Notes: generated from the sequence alone by a model not told the origin. Positions 25,397-36,616 are shown, counted from the stretch's first letter. The stretch is 52,310 bases of DNA from Mangrovihabitans endophyticus (GCF_014646155.1 NZ_BMMX01000038.1:1-52310), one strand, 5' to 3'. Numbers and translations: made by a program.

Positions 25397-27013
25397 ATGA
25401 CCCGCAGCGTCGGCCGCGGGCGTCTGGACGCCGACGCCGCCCGCGCCGAGGCCGGACTGGCGGCGCACGCCGGGCACCTGAGCGGCCCGTTCCGTGACGC
25501 GCTGGGCGAGGCCGCCGACACGGTGGGCCGCCGGTTGCGCGCCGCCCTGGTGCGGGAGGACATCGGTGACGCGCGCGCCCGCAACGCCGGTCTCGGGCGG
25601 CGGCACGGCTTCGACCGGGTCGAGTTCGGCGCCGCCGGGGTCGGCGACCCGGCGGACCTGCTGGCCGGCCTGGACGCACCCGGGCTGGCCGCCGAACTGC
25701 GCGACGCGGTCGTCAACCTCGCGGTGGCGCTCGCCCGCGGCCCCAGCCGCGCCGGGCCGGATCAGGTCGGCCCGGACGAGGCTGCCATCACCGCCGAACA
25801 GATCGCCGTCGCCGGGCACAACCTGCACCCCTGCGGCCGGACCCGGCTCGGCTGGGACACCGCCGACGTGCTCGCCCACGACGTCGAGTCCGGCCACACC
25901 CGGGTCGGGTTCGTCGCGGTACGCGACGACGGCCACCTCGGCGACGACGTCGGGCTGCTGCTGCGCGACTGGTACCCGCGGCTGCCCGCGCCACCCCCCG
26001 GGTTCCGGTTGCAGCCGGTGCACGCCTGGCAGCGCGACGCGGTGCTGTCCCGGCGGTACCGGGACCTGCTGGACGACGGGGCGCTGCGCCTGCTCGACGC
26101 CGAACTCGACGCGGTGCCGACCGGCGCGGTGCGCACCGTGCTGCTGCCGCCGGACGCCGCCGGCCGGCGGCACTACCTGAAGCTGTCCCTGGACATCCTG
26201 ATCACCTCCACCCGGCGCAGCATCAGCGTGGCGTCCACCCGCAACGGCCCGGTGGTGTCCCGGCTGGTGCGCCGCCTGATCGACGCCGACCCGGACGGTC
26301 ACCGGCTGCTGCCGCTGGCCGAGACCGCGGGGGCGGCGGTGCCCGCCGGGTCGGGACGCGACATGTCGGTGATCGTGCGCGAAGCCCTGCCCGCGCTGCG
26401 GCCCGGCGAGACGGTGGTGCCCGGCGGCGCGCTTCCCGCGCTGGCCGGCCGACTGGCGGCCGTGACCGGTGCCGGCCGCGACGGCGCCCGCGCCTGGCTG
26501 GACGCGTACGCCCGCCTGCTGCTGCCGCCGCTGCTGCGCCTGACGCGCTGCGGTGTGGCGCTGGAGGCGCACCTGCAGAACTGCCTGCCCACGTTCGTCG
26601 ACGGCCGGCCGCACCGGATGATCGTGCGGGACTTCGCCGGGCTGCGGCTGCATGCGCCCCGGCTGGCCGCCGCCGGGCACCGCCTCGACCTGTGGCCGGG
26701 CTCGGTGATCGGCACCGCGGACGTGGGCACGCTGCGCGCGAAGATCGGATACACCGCCCTGCAGGCCCACCTGGGCGAAGTGATCATCGCGCTGGGCCGG
26801 GCGCACGGTCTGGACGAGGACACCGCGTGGGGTACGGTCCGGGCGGTGGTCGACGACACGTACGCGCCGCTGCTGGCCGACCCGGACGCCGCCGCCGACC
26901 ACGCCGCGCTGACCGCCCCCCGCGCGCCGCACAAGGCGCTGGTGCGGATGCGGCTGTCCGGCGGCGGTGACCTGTACGTGCCGGTGCGCAACCCGCTGCA
27001 TGGCCGCGCCTGA
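25397..27013 (+). CDS. IucA/IucC-family siderophore synthetase 2
   Basis: The 538-aa protein is a second NIS synthetase with the same blocks: GHNLHPCGRTRL, HYLKLSLDILITSTRRSISV, EAHLQNCLPTF and VRDFAGLRLH. It differs enough from the first to expect another substrate or the second condensation on the same citrate. The ATG at 25397 follows GGGGAGC, 28 nt after the first synthetase gene. Its 3' end overlaps the decarboxylase start by 14 nt. Paired NIS enzymes make staphyloferrin A, petrobactin and related compounds; the product here cannot be named from sequence. Confidence 0.92.
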   Translation: MTRSVGRGRLDADAARAEAGLAAHAGHLSGPFRDALGEAADTVGRRLRAALVREDIGDARARNAGLGRRHGFDRVEFGAAGVGDPADLLAGLDAPGLAAELRDAVVNLAVALARGPSRAGPDQVGPDEAAITAEQIAVAGHNLHPCGRTRLGWDTADVLAHDVESGHTRVGFVAVRDDGHLGDDVGLLLRDWYPRLPAPPPGFRLQPVHAWQRDAVLSRRYRDLLDDGALRLLDAELDAVPTGAVRTVLLPPDAAGRRHYLKLSLDILITSTRRSISVASTRNGPVVSRLVRRLIDADPDGHRLLPLAETAGAAVPAGSGRDMSVIVREALPALRPGETVVPGGALPALAGRLAAVTGAGRDGARAWLDAYARLLLPPLLRLTRCGVALEAHLQNCLPTFVDGRPHRMIVRDFAGLRLHAPRLAAAGHRLDLWPGSVIGTADVGTLRAKIGYTALQAHLGEVIIALGRAHGLDEDTAWGTVRAVVDDTYAPLLADPDAAADHAALTAPRAPHKALVRMRLSGGGDLYVPVRNPLHGRA

Positions 27014-28160
27014 GCACGTCCGGGCCGCGCTGACCGCCCGGACGCGCGGCGGGCCGCCGCTGTGCGCGTACGTGTACGACACCGCCGCCCTGCGCCGGCG
27101 GGCCACCCAGGTGCGGGCCGCGTTTCCGCCCGGCACCACCATGCTGTACGCGGTGAAGGCCAACGGGCATCCGGACGTGGTGCGCGCGCTGGCCGGGGTG
27201 TGCGACGGGCTGGAAGTGGCCTCCGGCGGTGAGCTGCGCCTGGCGCTCGCGGCCGGCGCCCGGCGCGTGGTGTTCGGCGGGCCCGGCAAGACCGACGCCG
27301 AACTGGCCGCCGCGCGGCAGGCCGGGGCGCTGCTGAACGTGGAGAGCGAGCATGAGCTGCGCCGGGTCGCCGCGGACCGCGCCCCGGCGGGACAGCCGGT
27401 GGCGATCCGGGTCAACCGCGCCGCGGCCGCGCCCGTCGGCAGCCACGCGATGACCGGCACGCCCACCCCGTTCGGCGTGGACGAGGCGCATCTGCCGGAC
27501 CTGCTGGAGCTGGCCGGCCGGCTCGGGGTGCCGGTGGCCGGCTTCCACCTGCACGCCGTGTCCAACAGCCTGGACGCCGCCGGGTACGCCCGGTTCGTCA
27601 CCGACGCGCTCGCCTGGTCCCGGTCCGTCGCCGCCCGGCACGGCGTGGACCTGCGGCTGGTCAACGTGGGCGGCGGGCTCGGCGTCGACTACCGCGGCGC
27701 GGCCACCATCGACCTGGCCGATCTGGGCCGCCGGCTGCACGGCGCGGCGCTGCCCGGCGTGGAGCTGATCGTCGAGCCGGGACGCGTGCTGGCCGCCGAC
27801 GCCGGCTGGTACGCCGCCCAGGTGCTCGACCTGAAGACCACGCACGGGCGCACGTTCGCGGTGCTGCGCGGCGGCACTCACCACTTCCGGCTGCCCGCCG
27901 CGTGGGGGTACAGCCATCCGTTCAGCGTGCTGCCGGTGGACCGGTGGCCGTATCCGTGGCCGCGCCCGCAGGTGGCCGCGACAACGGTGGACGCCGTCGG
28001 TGAGCTGTGCACCCCGCGCGACGTGCTGGCCCGCGACGTGCCGGTGGCCCGGCTGCGCCTCGGCGATGTGCTGATCTTCGGCCGGGCCGGCGCGTACGGC
28101 TGGGACATCTCGCACCACGACTTCCTGCGGCACGATCCGCCGGAGTTCATCGTGCTGTGA
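27000..28160 (+). CDS. PLP-dependent decarboxylase of the siderophore operon
   Basis: The 386-aa protein is a fold-III, DAP/ornithine-decarboxylase-like enzyme: the PLP Lys53 lies in YAVKANGHPDVV, GGGLGVDY and VEPGR bind the cofactor phosphate, and ELCTPRDVLARD brings the active-site Cys. Relatives in NIS clusters (SbnH in staphyloferrin B, FslC in rhizoferrin) decarboxylate the amine part either free or already coupled to citrate. It overlaps the second synthetase gene by 14 nt and so belongs to the operon. No diamine-synthesis or exporter gene is in the cluster, so the amine must come from general metabolism. Confidence 0.9.
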   Translation: MAAPEHVRAALTARTRGGPPLCAYVYDTAALRRRATQVRAAFPPGTTMLYAVKANGHPDVVRALAGVCDGLEVASGGELRLALAAGARRVVFGGPGKTDAELAAARQAGALLNVESEHELRRVAADRAPAGQPVAIRVNRAAAAPVGSHAMTGTPTPFGVDEAHLPDLLELAGRLGVPVAGFHLHAVSNSLDAAGYARFVTDALAWSRSVAARHGVDLRLVNVGGGLGVDYRGAATIDLADLGRRLHGAALPGVELIVEPGRVLAADAGWYAAQVLDLKTTHGRTFAVLRGGTHHFRLPAAWGYSHPFSVLPVDRWPYPWPRPQVAATTVDAVGELCTPRDVLARDVPVARLRLGDVLIFGRAGAYGWDISHHDFLRHDPPEFIVL

Positions 28161-28179
28161 GCGCTACACCGACTGGCCG

Positions 28180-28668
28180 TTACGAGGCGCGGCCGGAGCG
28201 CAGCGCGCGCAACGCCTGCCGACGGGTGTCGCCGCGCAGCGTGTCGATGTAGAGGGTGCCGTTCAGGTGATCGGTCTCGTGCTGCAACGCCCGCGCCAGC
28301 ATGCCGGTGCCCTCGATGCGGCGCGGCTCGCCCTGCACGTCCTGGCCGGTGGCCACGCACCGCATCGCCCGCGGGGTCGGGAAGGCCAGCCCGGGGATGG
28401 ACAGGCAGCCCTCCTCGTCGTCCTGCGCGCCGGACAGCTCCGACAGCACCGGGTTCACCAGGTGCGAGACGACACCGTCCACGTGGTAGGCGAACACGCG
28501 CAGGCCCACCCCGATCTGCGGGGCTGCCACCCCGGCGCGGCCCGGCTCGCGCACGGTGTCCTCCAGGTCGGCGACCAGGGCGCGCAGTTCGTCGTCGAAG
28601 GACGCCACGGGATCGCTCGCGGTGCGCAGCACCGGGTCGCCGAGCAGCCGGATTCCTCGGATCGTCAT
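28180..28668 (-). CDS. def: peptide deformylase
   Basis: The 162-aa enzyme has the three deformylase motifs: GVAAPQIG (motif 1, with Arg in place of the first Gly of the usual GxGxAAPQ), EEGCLS (metal-binding Cys) and HETDHLNG (the two His ligands and catalytic Glu). It removes the N-formyl group from new proteins. The ATG at 28668 is preceded by TAGCCT ending 7 nt upstream, so its mRNA is probably leaderless. It is convergent with the siderophore operon. The motif 1 change is common in one actinobacterial subgroup as far as I recall, so activity is expected. Confidence 0.92.
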   Translation of the reverse strand: MTIRGIRLLGDPVLRTASDPVASFDDELRALVADLEDTVREPGRAGVAAPQIGVGLRVFAYHVDGVVSHLVNPVLSELSGAQDDEEGCLSIPGLAFPTPRAMRCVATGQDVQGEPRRIEGTGMLARALQHETDHLNGTLYIDTLRGDTRRQALRALRSGRAS

Positions 28669-28728
28669 GAGCGCAAGGCTAACGGGTCCTTACCGGCGGA
28701 GACCACCGCGCAGATCGCGACGGCGCGG

Positions 28729-29352
28729 TCACCAGCGGTCGGTGTGCAGCACCTGGCTCAGCGGCGTGCGGGACCGCCAGCCGTGCCGCTCCAGGTCCGG
28801 TGACGCCTCCAAATGCGTCACCGGGCCCAGGCACAGCCACGCCACCGGGCGTACCCCCGGCGGGATGCCGAGCAGGTCGCGCAGGAAGTCCTCGCGGTAG
28901 AACGACACCCAGCCCACACCCAGCGACTCGGCGGTGGCCGCCAGCCACAGGTTCTGGATCGCCAGGCACACCGAGTAGAGCCCGGCGTCGGCGATGGCGT
29001 GCCGGCCGAGCACCGCCGGTGCGCCGCGCTGCGGATCGTAGGTGACCACCAGCGACAGGCTCGACTCCAGAATCCCGTCGATCTTGATGCGCGCGAACCG
29101 GGCCGCCTCGTCGCCGGACAGCGTGGCCGCGAAGACCTCCCGCTCGCCCTGCACGTGGGCGTGGAACGCGCGGCGCACACCGGCGTCACGCACCAGCACG
29201 AAATCCCACGGCTGGGACAGTCCGACGCTGGGCGCCGCATGCGCCGCGCCCAGGATCCGGTCCAGCGCGGCCGGATCCACCGGGGCGCCGGTGAACTGAG
29301 CCCGCACGTCGCGGCGGCGGGCGATGACGTCGTACAGGCGATCGGTGTCCAT
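28729..29352 (-). CDS. bluB: 5,6-dimethylbenzimidazole synthase (nitroreductase fold)
   Basis: The 207-aa flavin enzyme matches BluB: RRRDVRAQFTG at the start, AAHAAPSVGLSQPWDFVLV, KIDGILESSLSLVVTYD, then YSVCLAIQNLWLAATAESLGVGWVSFY and GIPPGVRPVAWLCLGPV. BluB breaks down reduced FMN with oxygen to give dimethylbenzimidazole, the lower ligand of vitamin B12. No other cobalamin gene is in the window. A -10 box TACAGT lies 10 nt before the ATG at 29352. Confidence 0.88.
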   Translation of the reverse strand: MDTDRLYDVIARRRDVRAQFTGAPVDPAALDRILGAAHAAPSVGLSQPWDFVLVRDAGVRRAFHAHVQGEREVFAATLSGDEAARFARIKIDGILESSLSLVVTYDPQRGAPAVLGRHAIADAGLYSVCLAIQNLWLAATAESLGVGWVSFYREDFLRDLLGIPPGVRPVAWLCLGPVTHLEASPDLERHGWRSRTPLSQVLHTDRW

Positions 29353-29386
29353 GGCGACCGCGACTGTAGCCGACCGGCCCGCGGGC

Positions 29387-30460
29387 TCAGGCCACCGGCT
29401 CCGCGCGGCCGGCCAGCACCCCGGCGGCCAGGTCCAGCAACTGCGTCACCGCGTCCCCGCCGGCCGGCGGCGGCACCGGCTCCGGGCCACGGCAGCGGTC
29501 CAGCAGCAGCTCCACCAGCGCCGCCCGGTCGACGATCGGCGCCGCGTCGATCGCGCCGGGCAGGATGCGCACCTCGACGGTGTCCCGCACCGGGGTGTCG
29601 GTGAGCACCTGGGTGAGGTTCACGTCGAAGAACTTGGTCAGCCCACCCTCGTCCGCAGCCGCGCGCAGCGCGTCGCTCGTGCACGACCCGCGGGCCGCGG
29701 CCACCAGGGGCGCCGGCAGCGGCGCGAGGCGGCGGCAGGCCGGGTTGGTCTGCAGCACCGCACGCAGCGGCTCCCGCCAGTACGCGAACAGCCGCACCAC
29801 GTTGGCCAAAGCTTCCGGGCGGCGGAACGGGGCGCCGTCGAGGTGCACGTGGACGGCCGCCTCGCGGGGCACCGTGAAGCCCAGCGACCGGGCCGGCGCC
29901 AGCAGTTCCTCCAGCGCCGCCCGGTGATCGCCGCGCAGCGGCGGGGTGATGATCTCGCAGGGCCGTTCCCGCTCGGCGAGAAGCGGCGCGGCCAGCGCGA
30001 TCGTCGACCCGCTCGGGTCGTCCAGCCGCAGCACGTCGCCGTGGCGCTGCACCGTGGTCCCCCACAGCCGCGCCGCGGCGTCCAGCACGGTCTCCAGCGC
30101 CCCCGCCGGGTCGGTCTGCCCCGCGAGCAGGTGCAGCAGCCGCCGGTCGTCGCTGAGCACCCGGAACCAGCCGGGCGGGGCGGGCGCGCGAGGGTCCAGG
30201 CCGTGCAGCAGTGTGATGTCGTCCACCAGGGTGCACAGCAGCGAGCCGTCCGCGCGGTGCACCGCGAAACCCTGCGTCAGGTGCAGGAACCGGCCCAGCC
30301 CGGGGACCAGGGACGGCTCGCTGTCGTGGTGCCACACCGCGGCGACCCGGCCACCGCAGCGGGCGGCGAGGTCGTCGGCCAGCGTGCGCCGGGTCGACCC
30401 GGGCGGGGCCATCAGCTCGATCTCGAACCCGGTCCGCCGCCGCAGCCGGGCGCTCGTCAC
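29387..30460 (-). CDS. amidoligase-family protein
   Basis: The 357-aa protein resembles the putative amidoligase family (carboxylate-amine ligases related to glutamine synthetase and glutamate-cysteine ligase): RTGFEIELMAPPG near the N terminus (the Glu-x-Glu metal site of the family), a middle VHVHLDG, KFFDVNLTQ, and VEVRILPG near the C terminus. Such enzymes form amide bonds on peptides or cell-wall stems. Its GTG overlaps the stop of the membrane repeat-protein gene (GTGA), so it is the third member of a sigma-factor operon. Family moderately sure; substrate unknown. Confidence 0.75.
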   Translation of the reverse strand: MTSARLRRRTGFEIELMAPPGSTRRTLADDLAARCGGRVAAVWHHDSEPSLVPGLGRFLHLTQGFAVHRADGSLLCTLVDDITLLHGLDPRAPAPPGWFRVLSDDRRLLHLLAGQTDPAGALETVLDAAARLWGTTVQRHGDVLRLDDPSGSTIALAAPLLAERERPCEIITPPLRGDHRAALEELLAPARSLGFTVPREAAVHVHLDGAPFRRPEALANVVRLFAYWREPLRAVLQTNPACRRLAPLPAPLVAAARGSCTSDALRAAADEGGLTKFFDVNLTQVLTDTPVRDTVEVRILPGAIDAAPIVDRAALVELLLDRCRGPEPVPPPAGGDAVTQLLDLAAGVLAGRAEPVA

Positions 30461-31290
30461 GGCTTGAACGGCAGCGTCTCGCCGGCCAGCAGCCGCTTAC
30501 CGCCTTCCGCCTTGGCGTCGTACGGGGTGGTCTTCTTCCACAGCTTCGCCAGCTTCGCCGCGTCGTCGTAGTCGTACCCGGCCGCGAAGAAGGCGTCCAC
30601 CCGCAGCGCGGTCACCGACCCGGTCGACGGGTCCGGCTGCACCGGCAGGTCCTGACCGGCCAGCACCCGCTTGCCGCCTTCCACCTTCGCGTCGTACGGG
30701 GTCGGCTTGTGCCACAGCCTCGCCAGCTTCGCCGCGTCGTCGTAGTCGTACCCGGCGTCGAAGAACGCCGCCACCTGCAACGCCTCCTTCTGGCTGACAT
30801 ACCGGCTCTGAGCGGACTCCGTGGGCGTCGGCGTGGGCTTGAACGGCAGGTTCTGTCCCGCCAGCAGGCGCCGCCCGGCCTCCGCCTTCACCGCACCCAC
30901 GTCGCCTGTCATCTTCCACAGCTTCGCCAGCCGCACCGCGTCGTCGTAGCCGTACCCGGCGGAGAAGTAAGCGTCCCACTCCTTGCGGGTCTGCGGGTCG
31001 TCCTGCGGCGACACCTGCGCCGGCGCGGAGGCCGACGCCGACGGCTGCGCGGCCGGGGCCACCATCGGGAAGCTGTCGGACGGCGGGGACGCCAGCAGGG
31101 CCGGCAGGTTGACCACGCCGGCGATCAGGCCCACGCCCAGCGCAGCGCCGCCGGCCGCCTGCAGACCGCGCCGGCGCCTGCGGTACGTCCGCGACAGCTC
31201 CTCCACCCGCGCGTACACCGCGGCGGGGTCCGGAGCCAGGTGTTCGTGGCTGGCGAAGGTCTCGCGCAACCGGTCAGCGTCGTGCGTCAC
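30457..31290 (-). CDS. membrane-anchored three-repeat protein (possible anti-sigma)
   Basis: The 277-aa product has a cytoplasmic N terminus (about 45 aa), one membrane segment (GGAALGVGLIAGVVNLPALLA), a Ser/Ala/Pro linker and three repeats of about 50 aa outside. Each repeat reads roughly Phe-x-x-Gly-Tyr-x-Tyr-Asp-Asp-Ala, then LAKLWK, then a Lys-x-Glu-x-Gly-x-Arg/Lys segment and LLAGQ-x-LP-x-x-P (e.g. YDYDDAAKLAKLW). It sits where an anti-sigma factor is expected, overlapping the sigma gene by GTGA, although no zinc-finger anti-sigma motif is visible. The repeats may sense or bind wall material. No named family was recognised. Confidence 0.8.
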   Translation of the reverse strand: MTHDADRLRETFASHEHLAPDPAAVYARVEELSRTYRRRRRGLQAAGGAALGVGLIAGVVNLPALLASPPSDSFPMVAPAAQPSASASAPAQVSPQDDPQTRKEWDAYFSAGYGYDDAVRLAKLWKMTGDVGAVKAEAGRRLLAGQNLPFKPTPTPTESAQSRYVSQKEALQVAAFFDAGYDYDDAAKLARLWHKPTPYDAKVEGGKRVLAGQDLPVQPDPSTGSVTALRVDAFFAAGYDYDDAAKLAKLWKKTTPYDAKAEGGKRLLAGETLPFKP

Positions 31291-31805
31291 GATATCTCCT
31301 CGGCGTGAATGCGGTTCTGCCGCTCCGAGCCCAGCCGGAGCGCTTTGAGGGCCTTCGAGGCGTGGCTGCGCACCGTGCCCGGCGAGCAGCCCAGCAGGTC
31401 GGCGATCGCGTCGTCGTCGAGTTGCTCGTAGTAGCGCAGCACCAGCACCGCGCGCTGCTTGCGGCCCAGCCCGGCCAGCCGCGCCCACAGATCGTCGGCG
31501 TCCACCACGGCCTGCGCGTGGTCACGCACGCCGCCGCGGGCGTCGTCGAGGTCGACCAGCCGCTCGCCCACCGCGTGCACGTTGCGCGCCGCCCAGCTAC
31601 GCCGCCAGGACAGGTACTCGTTGAGCACCATCCGGCGCACGTACGCCTCGGGCGAGTCCGCCCCGCTGATGCGCCGCCACCGGACCTGCGCCCGCGCCAG
31701 CACCTCCTGCACCACGTCCTGCGCGAGATCACGGTCGCCGGTGAGCACCACCGCGTACCGCAACAGACTGGGAAGCCGGGCCATCGCGAATTCCTCGAAG
31801 GTCAC
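31287..31805 (-). CDS. SigE-family RNA polymerase sigma factor (ECF-like)
   Basis: The 172-aa protein is a SigE-family factor of the actinobacterial ECF type: VTFEEFAMARLPSLLRYAVVLTGDRDLAQDVVQEVLARAQ (region 2) and LGRKQRAVLVLRYYEQLDDDAIADLLGCSPGTVRSHASKALKALR (region 4). It is translationally coupled to the repeat-protein gene. The GTG at 31805 is preferred because family members begin at this VTFEEF, though AGGGA lies only 2 nt upstream. An in-frame GTG at 31871 with TAATGT upstream would add 22 residues. The environmental signal is unknown. Confidence 0.88.
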   Translation of the reverse strand: MTFEEFAMARLPSLLRYAVVLTGDRDLAQDVVQEVLARAQVRWRRISGADSPEAYVRRMVLNEYLSWRRSWAARNVHAVGERLVDLDDARGGVRDHAQAVVDADDLWARLAGLGRKQRAVLVLRYYEQLDDDAIADLLGCSPGTVRSHASKALKALRLGSERQNRIHAEEIS

Positions 31806-32350
31806 ATTCCCTACGATGCGGCCCAGCACGCGGATGTTGACCCGCGCTCGCGGATTTTTCGCCACCGGCACCTCGTGGCACGAATTTTTACATTACGTTA
31901 GCGATCACATGCGCACAGTTTTGGTCATTTCCCTCGCCAGCGAGGGGCATCATCGAAAGTCGTCACCACGCAGATTCCTATGACCACCGTCAGCGACATC
32001 TACCTCCGCCGATCGGACGATTCCGCGTGACTGTTCGGACGGTTCTCGCACTTCTGGTCCGTTGCGGTGCGAAAGGTCGGCATCACGCTTCGCCAGGCCC
32101 CTCCGCGAGACCCCCGCCCCCGCCAGCACATCTACACAGGGTGACCATGGCGGGAGCGGCTACAACGCAGTCACGTACCACGCAAACGTGTCGGAATGTG
32201 GTCGGCGACGGCCCTTCCGTGGACGATGGAAAGCGAGGATTCTTTCGATGGGACACCGTTACAGCGTCGAGCCGACATCGTTCGGATTGAGGTAATGTCC
32301 GTCACCGTCGTTGTGAACCATCACACAGCCCCCCTGACCGGAGAACCCCG
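31806..32350. other. non-coding interval between sigma operon and DUF5999 gene
   Basis: This 545-bp stretch carries no convincing gene; the short open frames in it lack ribosome sites and family features. It holds the upstream region of the sigma gene with relatively AT-rich DNA near 31880-31920, a perfect palindrome CCCTCGC-CA-GCGAGGG (31931-31946) that could be a hairpin or an operator, and the region before the DUF5999 gene, where TAATGT (32292-32297) could be a -10 box. Confidence 0.5.
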
Positions 32351-32551
32351 ATGTGCCAGCACCTGAACACCTGTCCGTCAGCCGACGCCGTCGACCGTGA
32401 AGCGGCCCGGATTGTCGCGACGTTCCCCGAGCAGGGTTGGAGCCTGCTGTGCAACGGCGTCATCGTCTTCGAAGACACCGGCGAGATCCTGCCGGACGGC
32501 ACCATTCTCGAACCGCACCGCGGCCCCGCCCCGCACGCCCTGGCAGCCTGA
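32351..32551 (+). CDS. DUF5999-family small protein
   Basis: The 66-aa protein begins MCQHLNTCPSADAVDREAA and contains the family's central WSLLCNGVIVFEDTGEILPDG. It is a short cytoplasmic protein with a Cys/His-containing N terminus (Cys2, His4, Cys8) that might bind metal; its function is not known. GGAG lies 9 nt before the ATG. It stands alone, convergent with gcvP, 25 nt from the gcvP stop. Confidence 0.85.
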   Translation: MCQHLNTCPSADAVDREAARIVATFPEQGWSLLCNGVIVFEDTGEILPDGTILEPHRGPAPHALAA

Positions 32552-32576
32552 CCCCCAGGACACAGAACGTAACCGG

Positions 32577-35390
<2,814 letters not shown>

Positions 35391-35440
35391 GGCGGCTCCT
35401 GGCTCGTGAGGTCGGGGACCTCCCCCTCTGTCGGGCGCAC

Positions 35441-35551
35441 GCCTCCAGAGTCGCCTGCCCGCGCGGTCCTTTTGCCTGAGAGGTTCCGGGGAGGATTTGC
35501 CCCTTCGGCGCCACCGGGGCGCCTGCCGCTCCGGTGATCTCTCCCGCACGG
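35441..35551 (-). ncRNA. glycine riboswitch (gcvT-type), single aptamer
   Basis: Read on the minus strand the leader begins GCGGGAGAGATCACCGG, continues with CCGAAGGGGCAAATCC and AACCTCTCAGGCAAAAGGACC, and ends GGCGACTCTGGAG: the conserved core of the glycine aptamer. Only one aptamer is recognisable between the promoter and gcvP. After it, GAGGTC-CCC-GACCTC (35422-35408) can form a hairpin shortly before the ribosome site AGGAG, a plausible expression platform. It should switch gcvP on when glycine is plentiful. Confidence 0.92.
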
Positions 35552-35572
35552 GTGGTGCCGGCTAGGCCACCC

Positions 35573-35578
35573 AACCTA
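35573..35578 (-). promoter_or_regulatory. -10 box of the gcvP transcript
   Basis: TAGGTT on the minus strand lies about 22 nt before the riboswitch core, placing the transcript start near 35566 and giving a leader of about 175 nt. No clear -35 box was seen. Confidence 0.4.
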
Positions 35579-35607
35579 CCAGCGCGTTCGTTTCCGGCGT
35601 GTGTCCC

Positions 35608-35613
35608 TAGGGT
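35608..35613 (+). promoter_or_regulatory. -10 box of a leaderless promoter (aldo/keto reductase)
   Basis: TAGGGT, inside the palindrome CCCTAGGG, ends 7 nt before the GTG at 35621. No ribosome site is present, supporting a leaderless mRNA. It is divergent from the gcvP promoter, with 29 bp between the two -10 boxes. Confidence 0.55.
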
Positions 35614-35620
35614 GTGGCGT

Positions 35621-36616
35621 GTGACCTACACACCCGCGAACGACCGCTACCAGACCATGACCTACCGGCGCGCCGGACGCAGCGGCCTGCGCCTGCCGGC
35701 CATCTCCCTCGGGCTCTGGCACAACTTCGGCGAGGGCCGCCCCGCCGAGCGCCAGCGCGCCATCGTGCGCCGCGCCTTCGACCTCGGCGTCACCCACTTC
35801 GACCTGGCCAACAACTACGGCCCGCCGCCGGGCAGCGCGGAGACCGCCTTCGGCGCCATCCTCGGCTCCGACCTGGCACACCACCGCGACGAGATCGTCG
35901 TGTCCACCAAGGCCGGGTACCACATGTGGGGCGGCCCGTACGGCGAATGGGGCTCCCGCAAACACCTCGTATCGTCGCTGGACCAGTCGCTGCGCCGGCT
36001 CAACCTGGACTACGTGGACGTCTTCTACCACCACCGTCCCGACCCGGACACCCCGCTGGAGGAGACCATGGGCGCGCTGGACGCGGTGGTCCGCGCCGGC
36101 AAGGCCCTCTACGTCGGCATCAGCAACTACTCCGCCGAGCAGACCTCCCGGGCCGCGGCCGTCCTGCAGGACCTGGGCACCCCGTTGCTGCTGCACCAGC
36201 CCTCGTACTCGATCCTCAACCGCTGGATCGAGAAGGACCGGCTGCTGGACACCCTGGCGCAGGCGGGCGCCGGATGCATCGCGTTCAGCCCGCTGCAACA
36301 GGGCCTGCTGACGGACCGCTACCTGGGCGGCATCCCGGACGACTCGCGGGTGCGCACGAGCACCTTCCTGAACGAGAGCGACCTGAACACCCGCACCATG
36401 GGCCGCATCCACGCGCTGAACGACATCGCCAAGCGCCGCGGGCAGTCGCTGGCCCAGTTGGCGCTGGCCTGGGCGCTGCGCGACGAGCGCATGACGAGCC
36501 TGATCATCGGGGCGAGCAGCGTCGAGCAACTGGAGGCCAACGTGGCGGCGCTGGACAAGCCGCACCTGTCGGCCGAGGAACTGGGCGAGATCGACGCAAC
36601 GGCCCTGGACCTGTAG
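35621..36616 (+). CDS. aldo/keto reductase (YghZ / Kv-beta type)
   Basis: The 331-aa protein belongs to the AKR14/Kv-beta group: LPAISLGLWHNFG, FDLANNYGPPPGSAE with catalytic Asp and Tyr, STKAGYHMWGGPYGEWGSRKHLV with the Lys, DVFYHHRPD with the His, and a C-terminal NADPH site (LIIGASSVEQLEANV). E. coli YghZ reduces L-glyceraldehyde 3-phosphate and other aldehydes, detoxifying methylglyoxal; the same activity is likely here. The GTG at 35621 was chosen because of the -10 box 7 nt upstream and because VTYTPANDRY is the usual N terminus of the group. Confidence 0.92.
   Translation: MTYTPANDRYQTMTYRRAGRSGLRLPAISLGLWHNFGEGRPAERQRAIVRRAFDLGVTHFDLANNYGPPPGSAETAFGAILGSDLAHHRDEIVVSTKAGYHMWGGPYGEWGSRKHLVSSLDQSLRRLNLDYVDVFYHHRPDPDTPLEETMGALDAVVRAGKALYVGISNYSAEQTSRAAAVLQDLGTPLLLHQPSYSILNRWIEKDRLLDTLAQAGAGCIAFSPLQQGLLTDRYLGGIPDDSRVRTSTFLNESDLNTRTMGRIHALNDIAKRRGQSLAQLALAWALRDERMTSLIIGASSVEQLEANVAALDKPHLSAEELGEIDATALDL

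Noticed and set aside
32027..32290. 87-codon frame in the gap before the DUF5999 gene
   Set aside because: No ribosome site, no domain, and low-complexity Pro/Thr/Arg content; more likely non-coding leader DNA.
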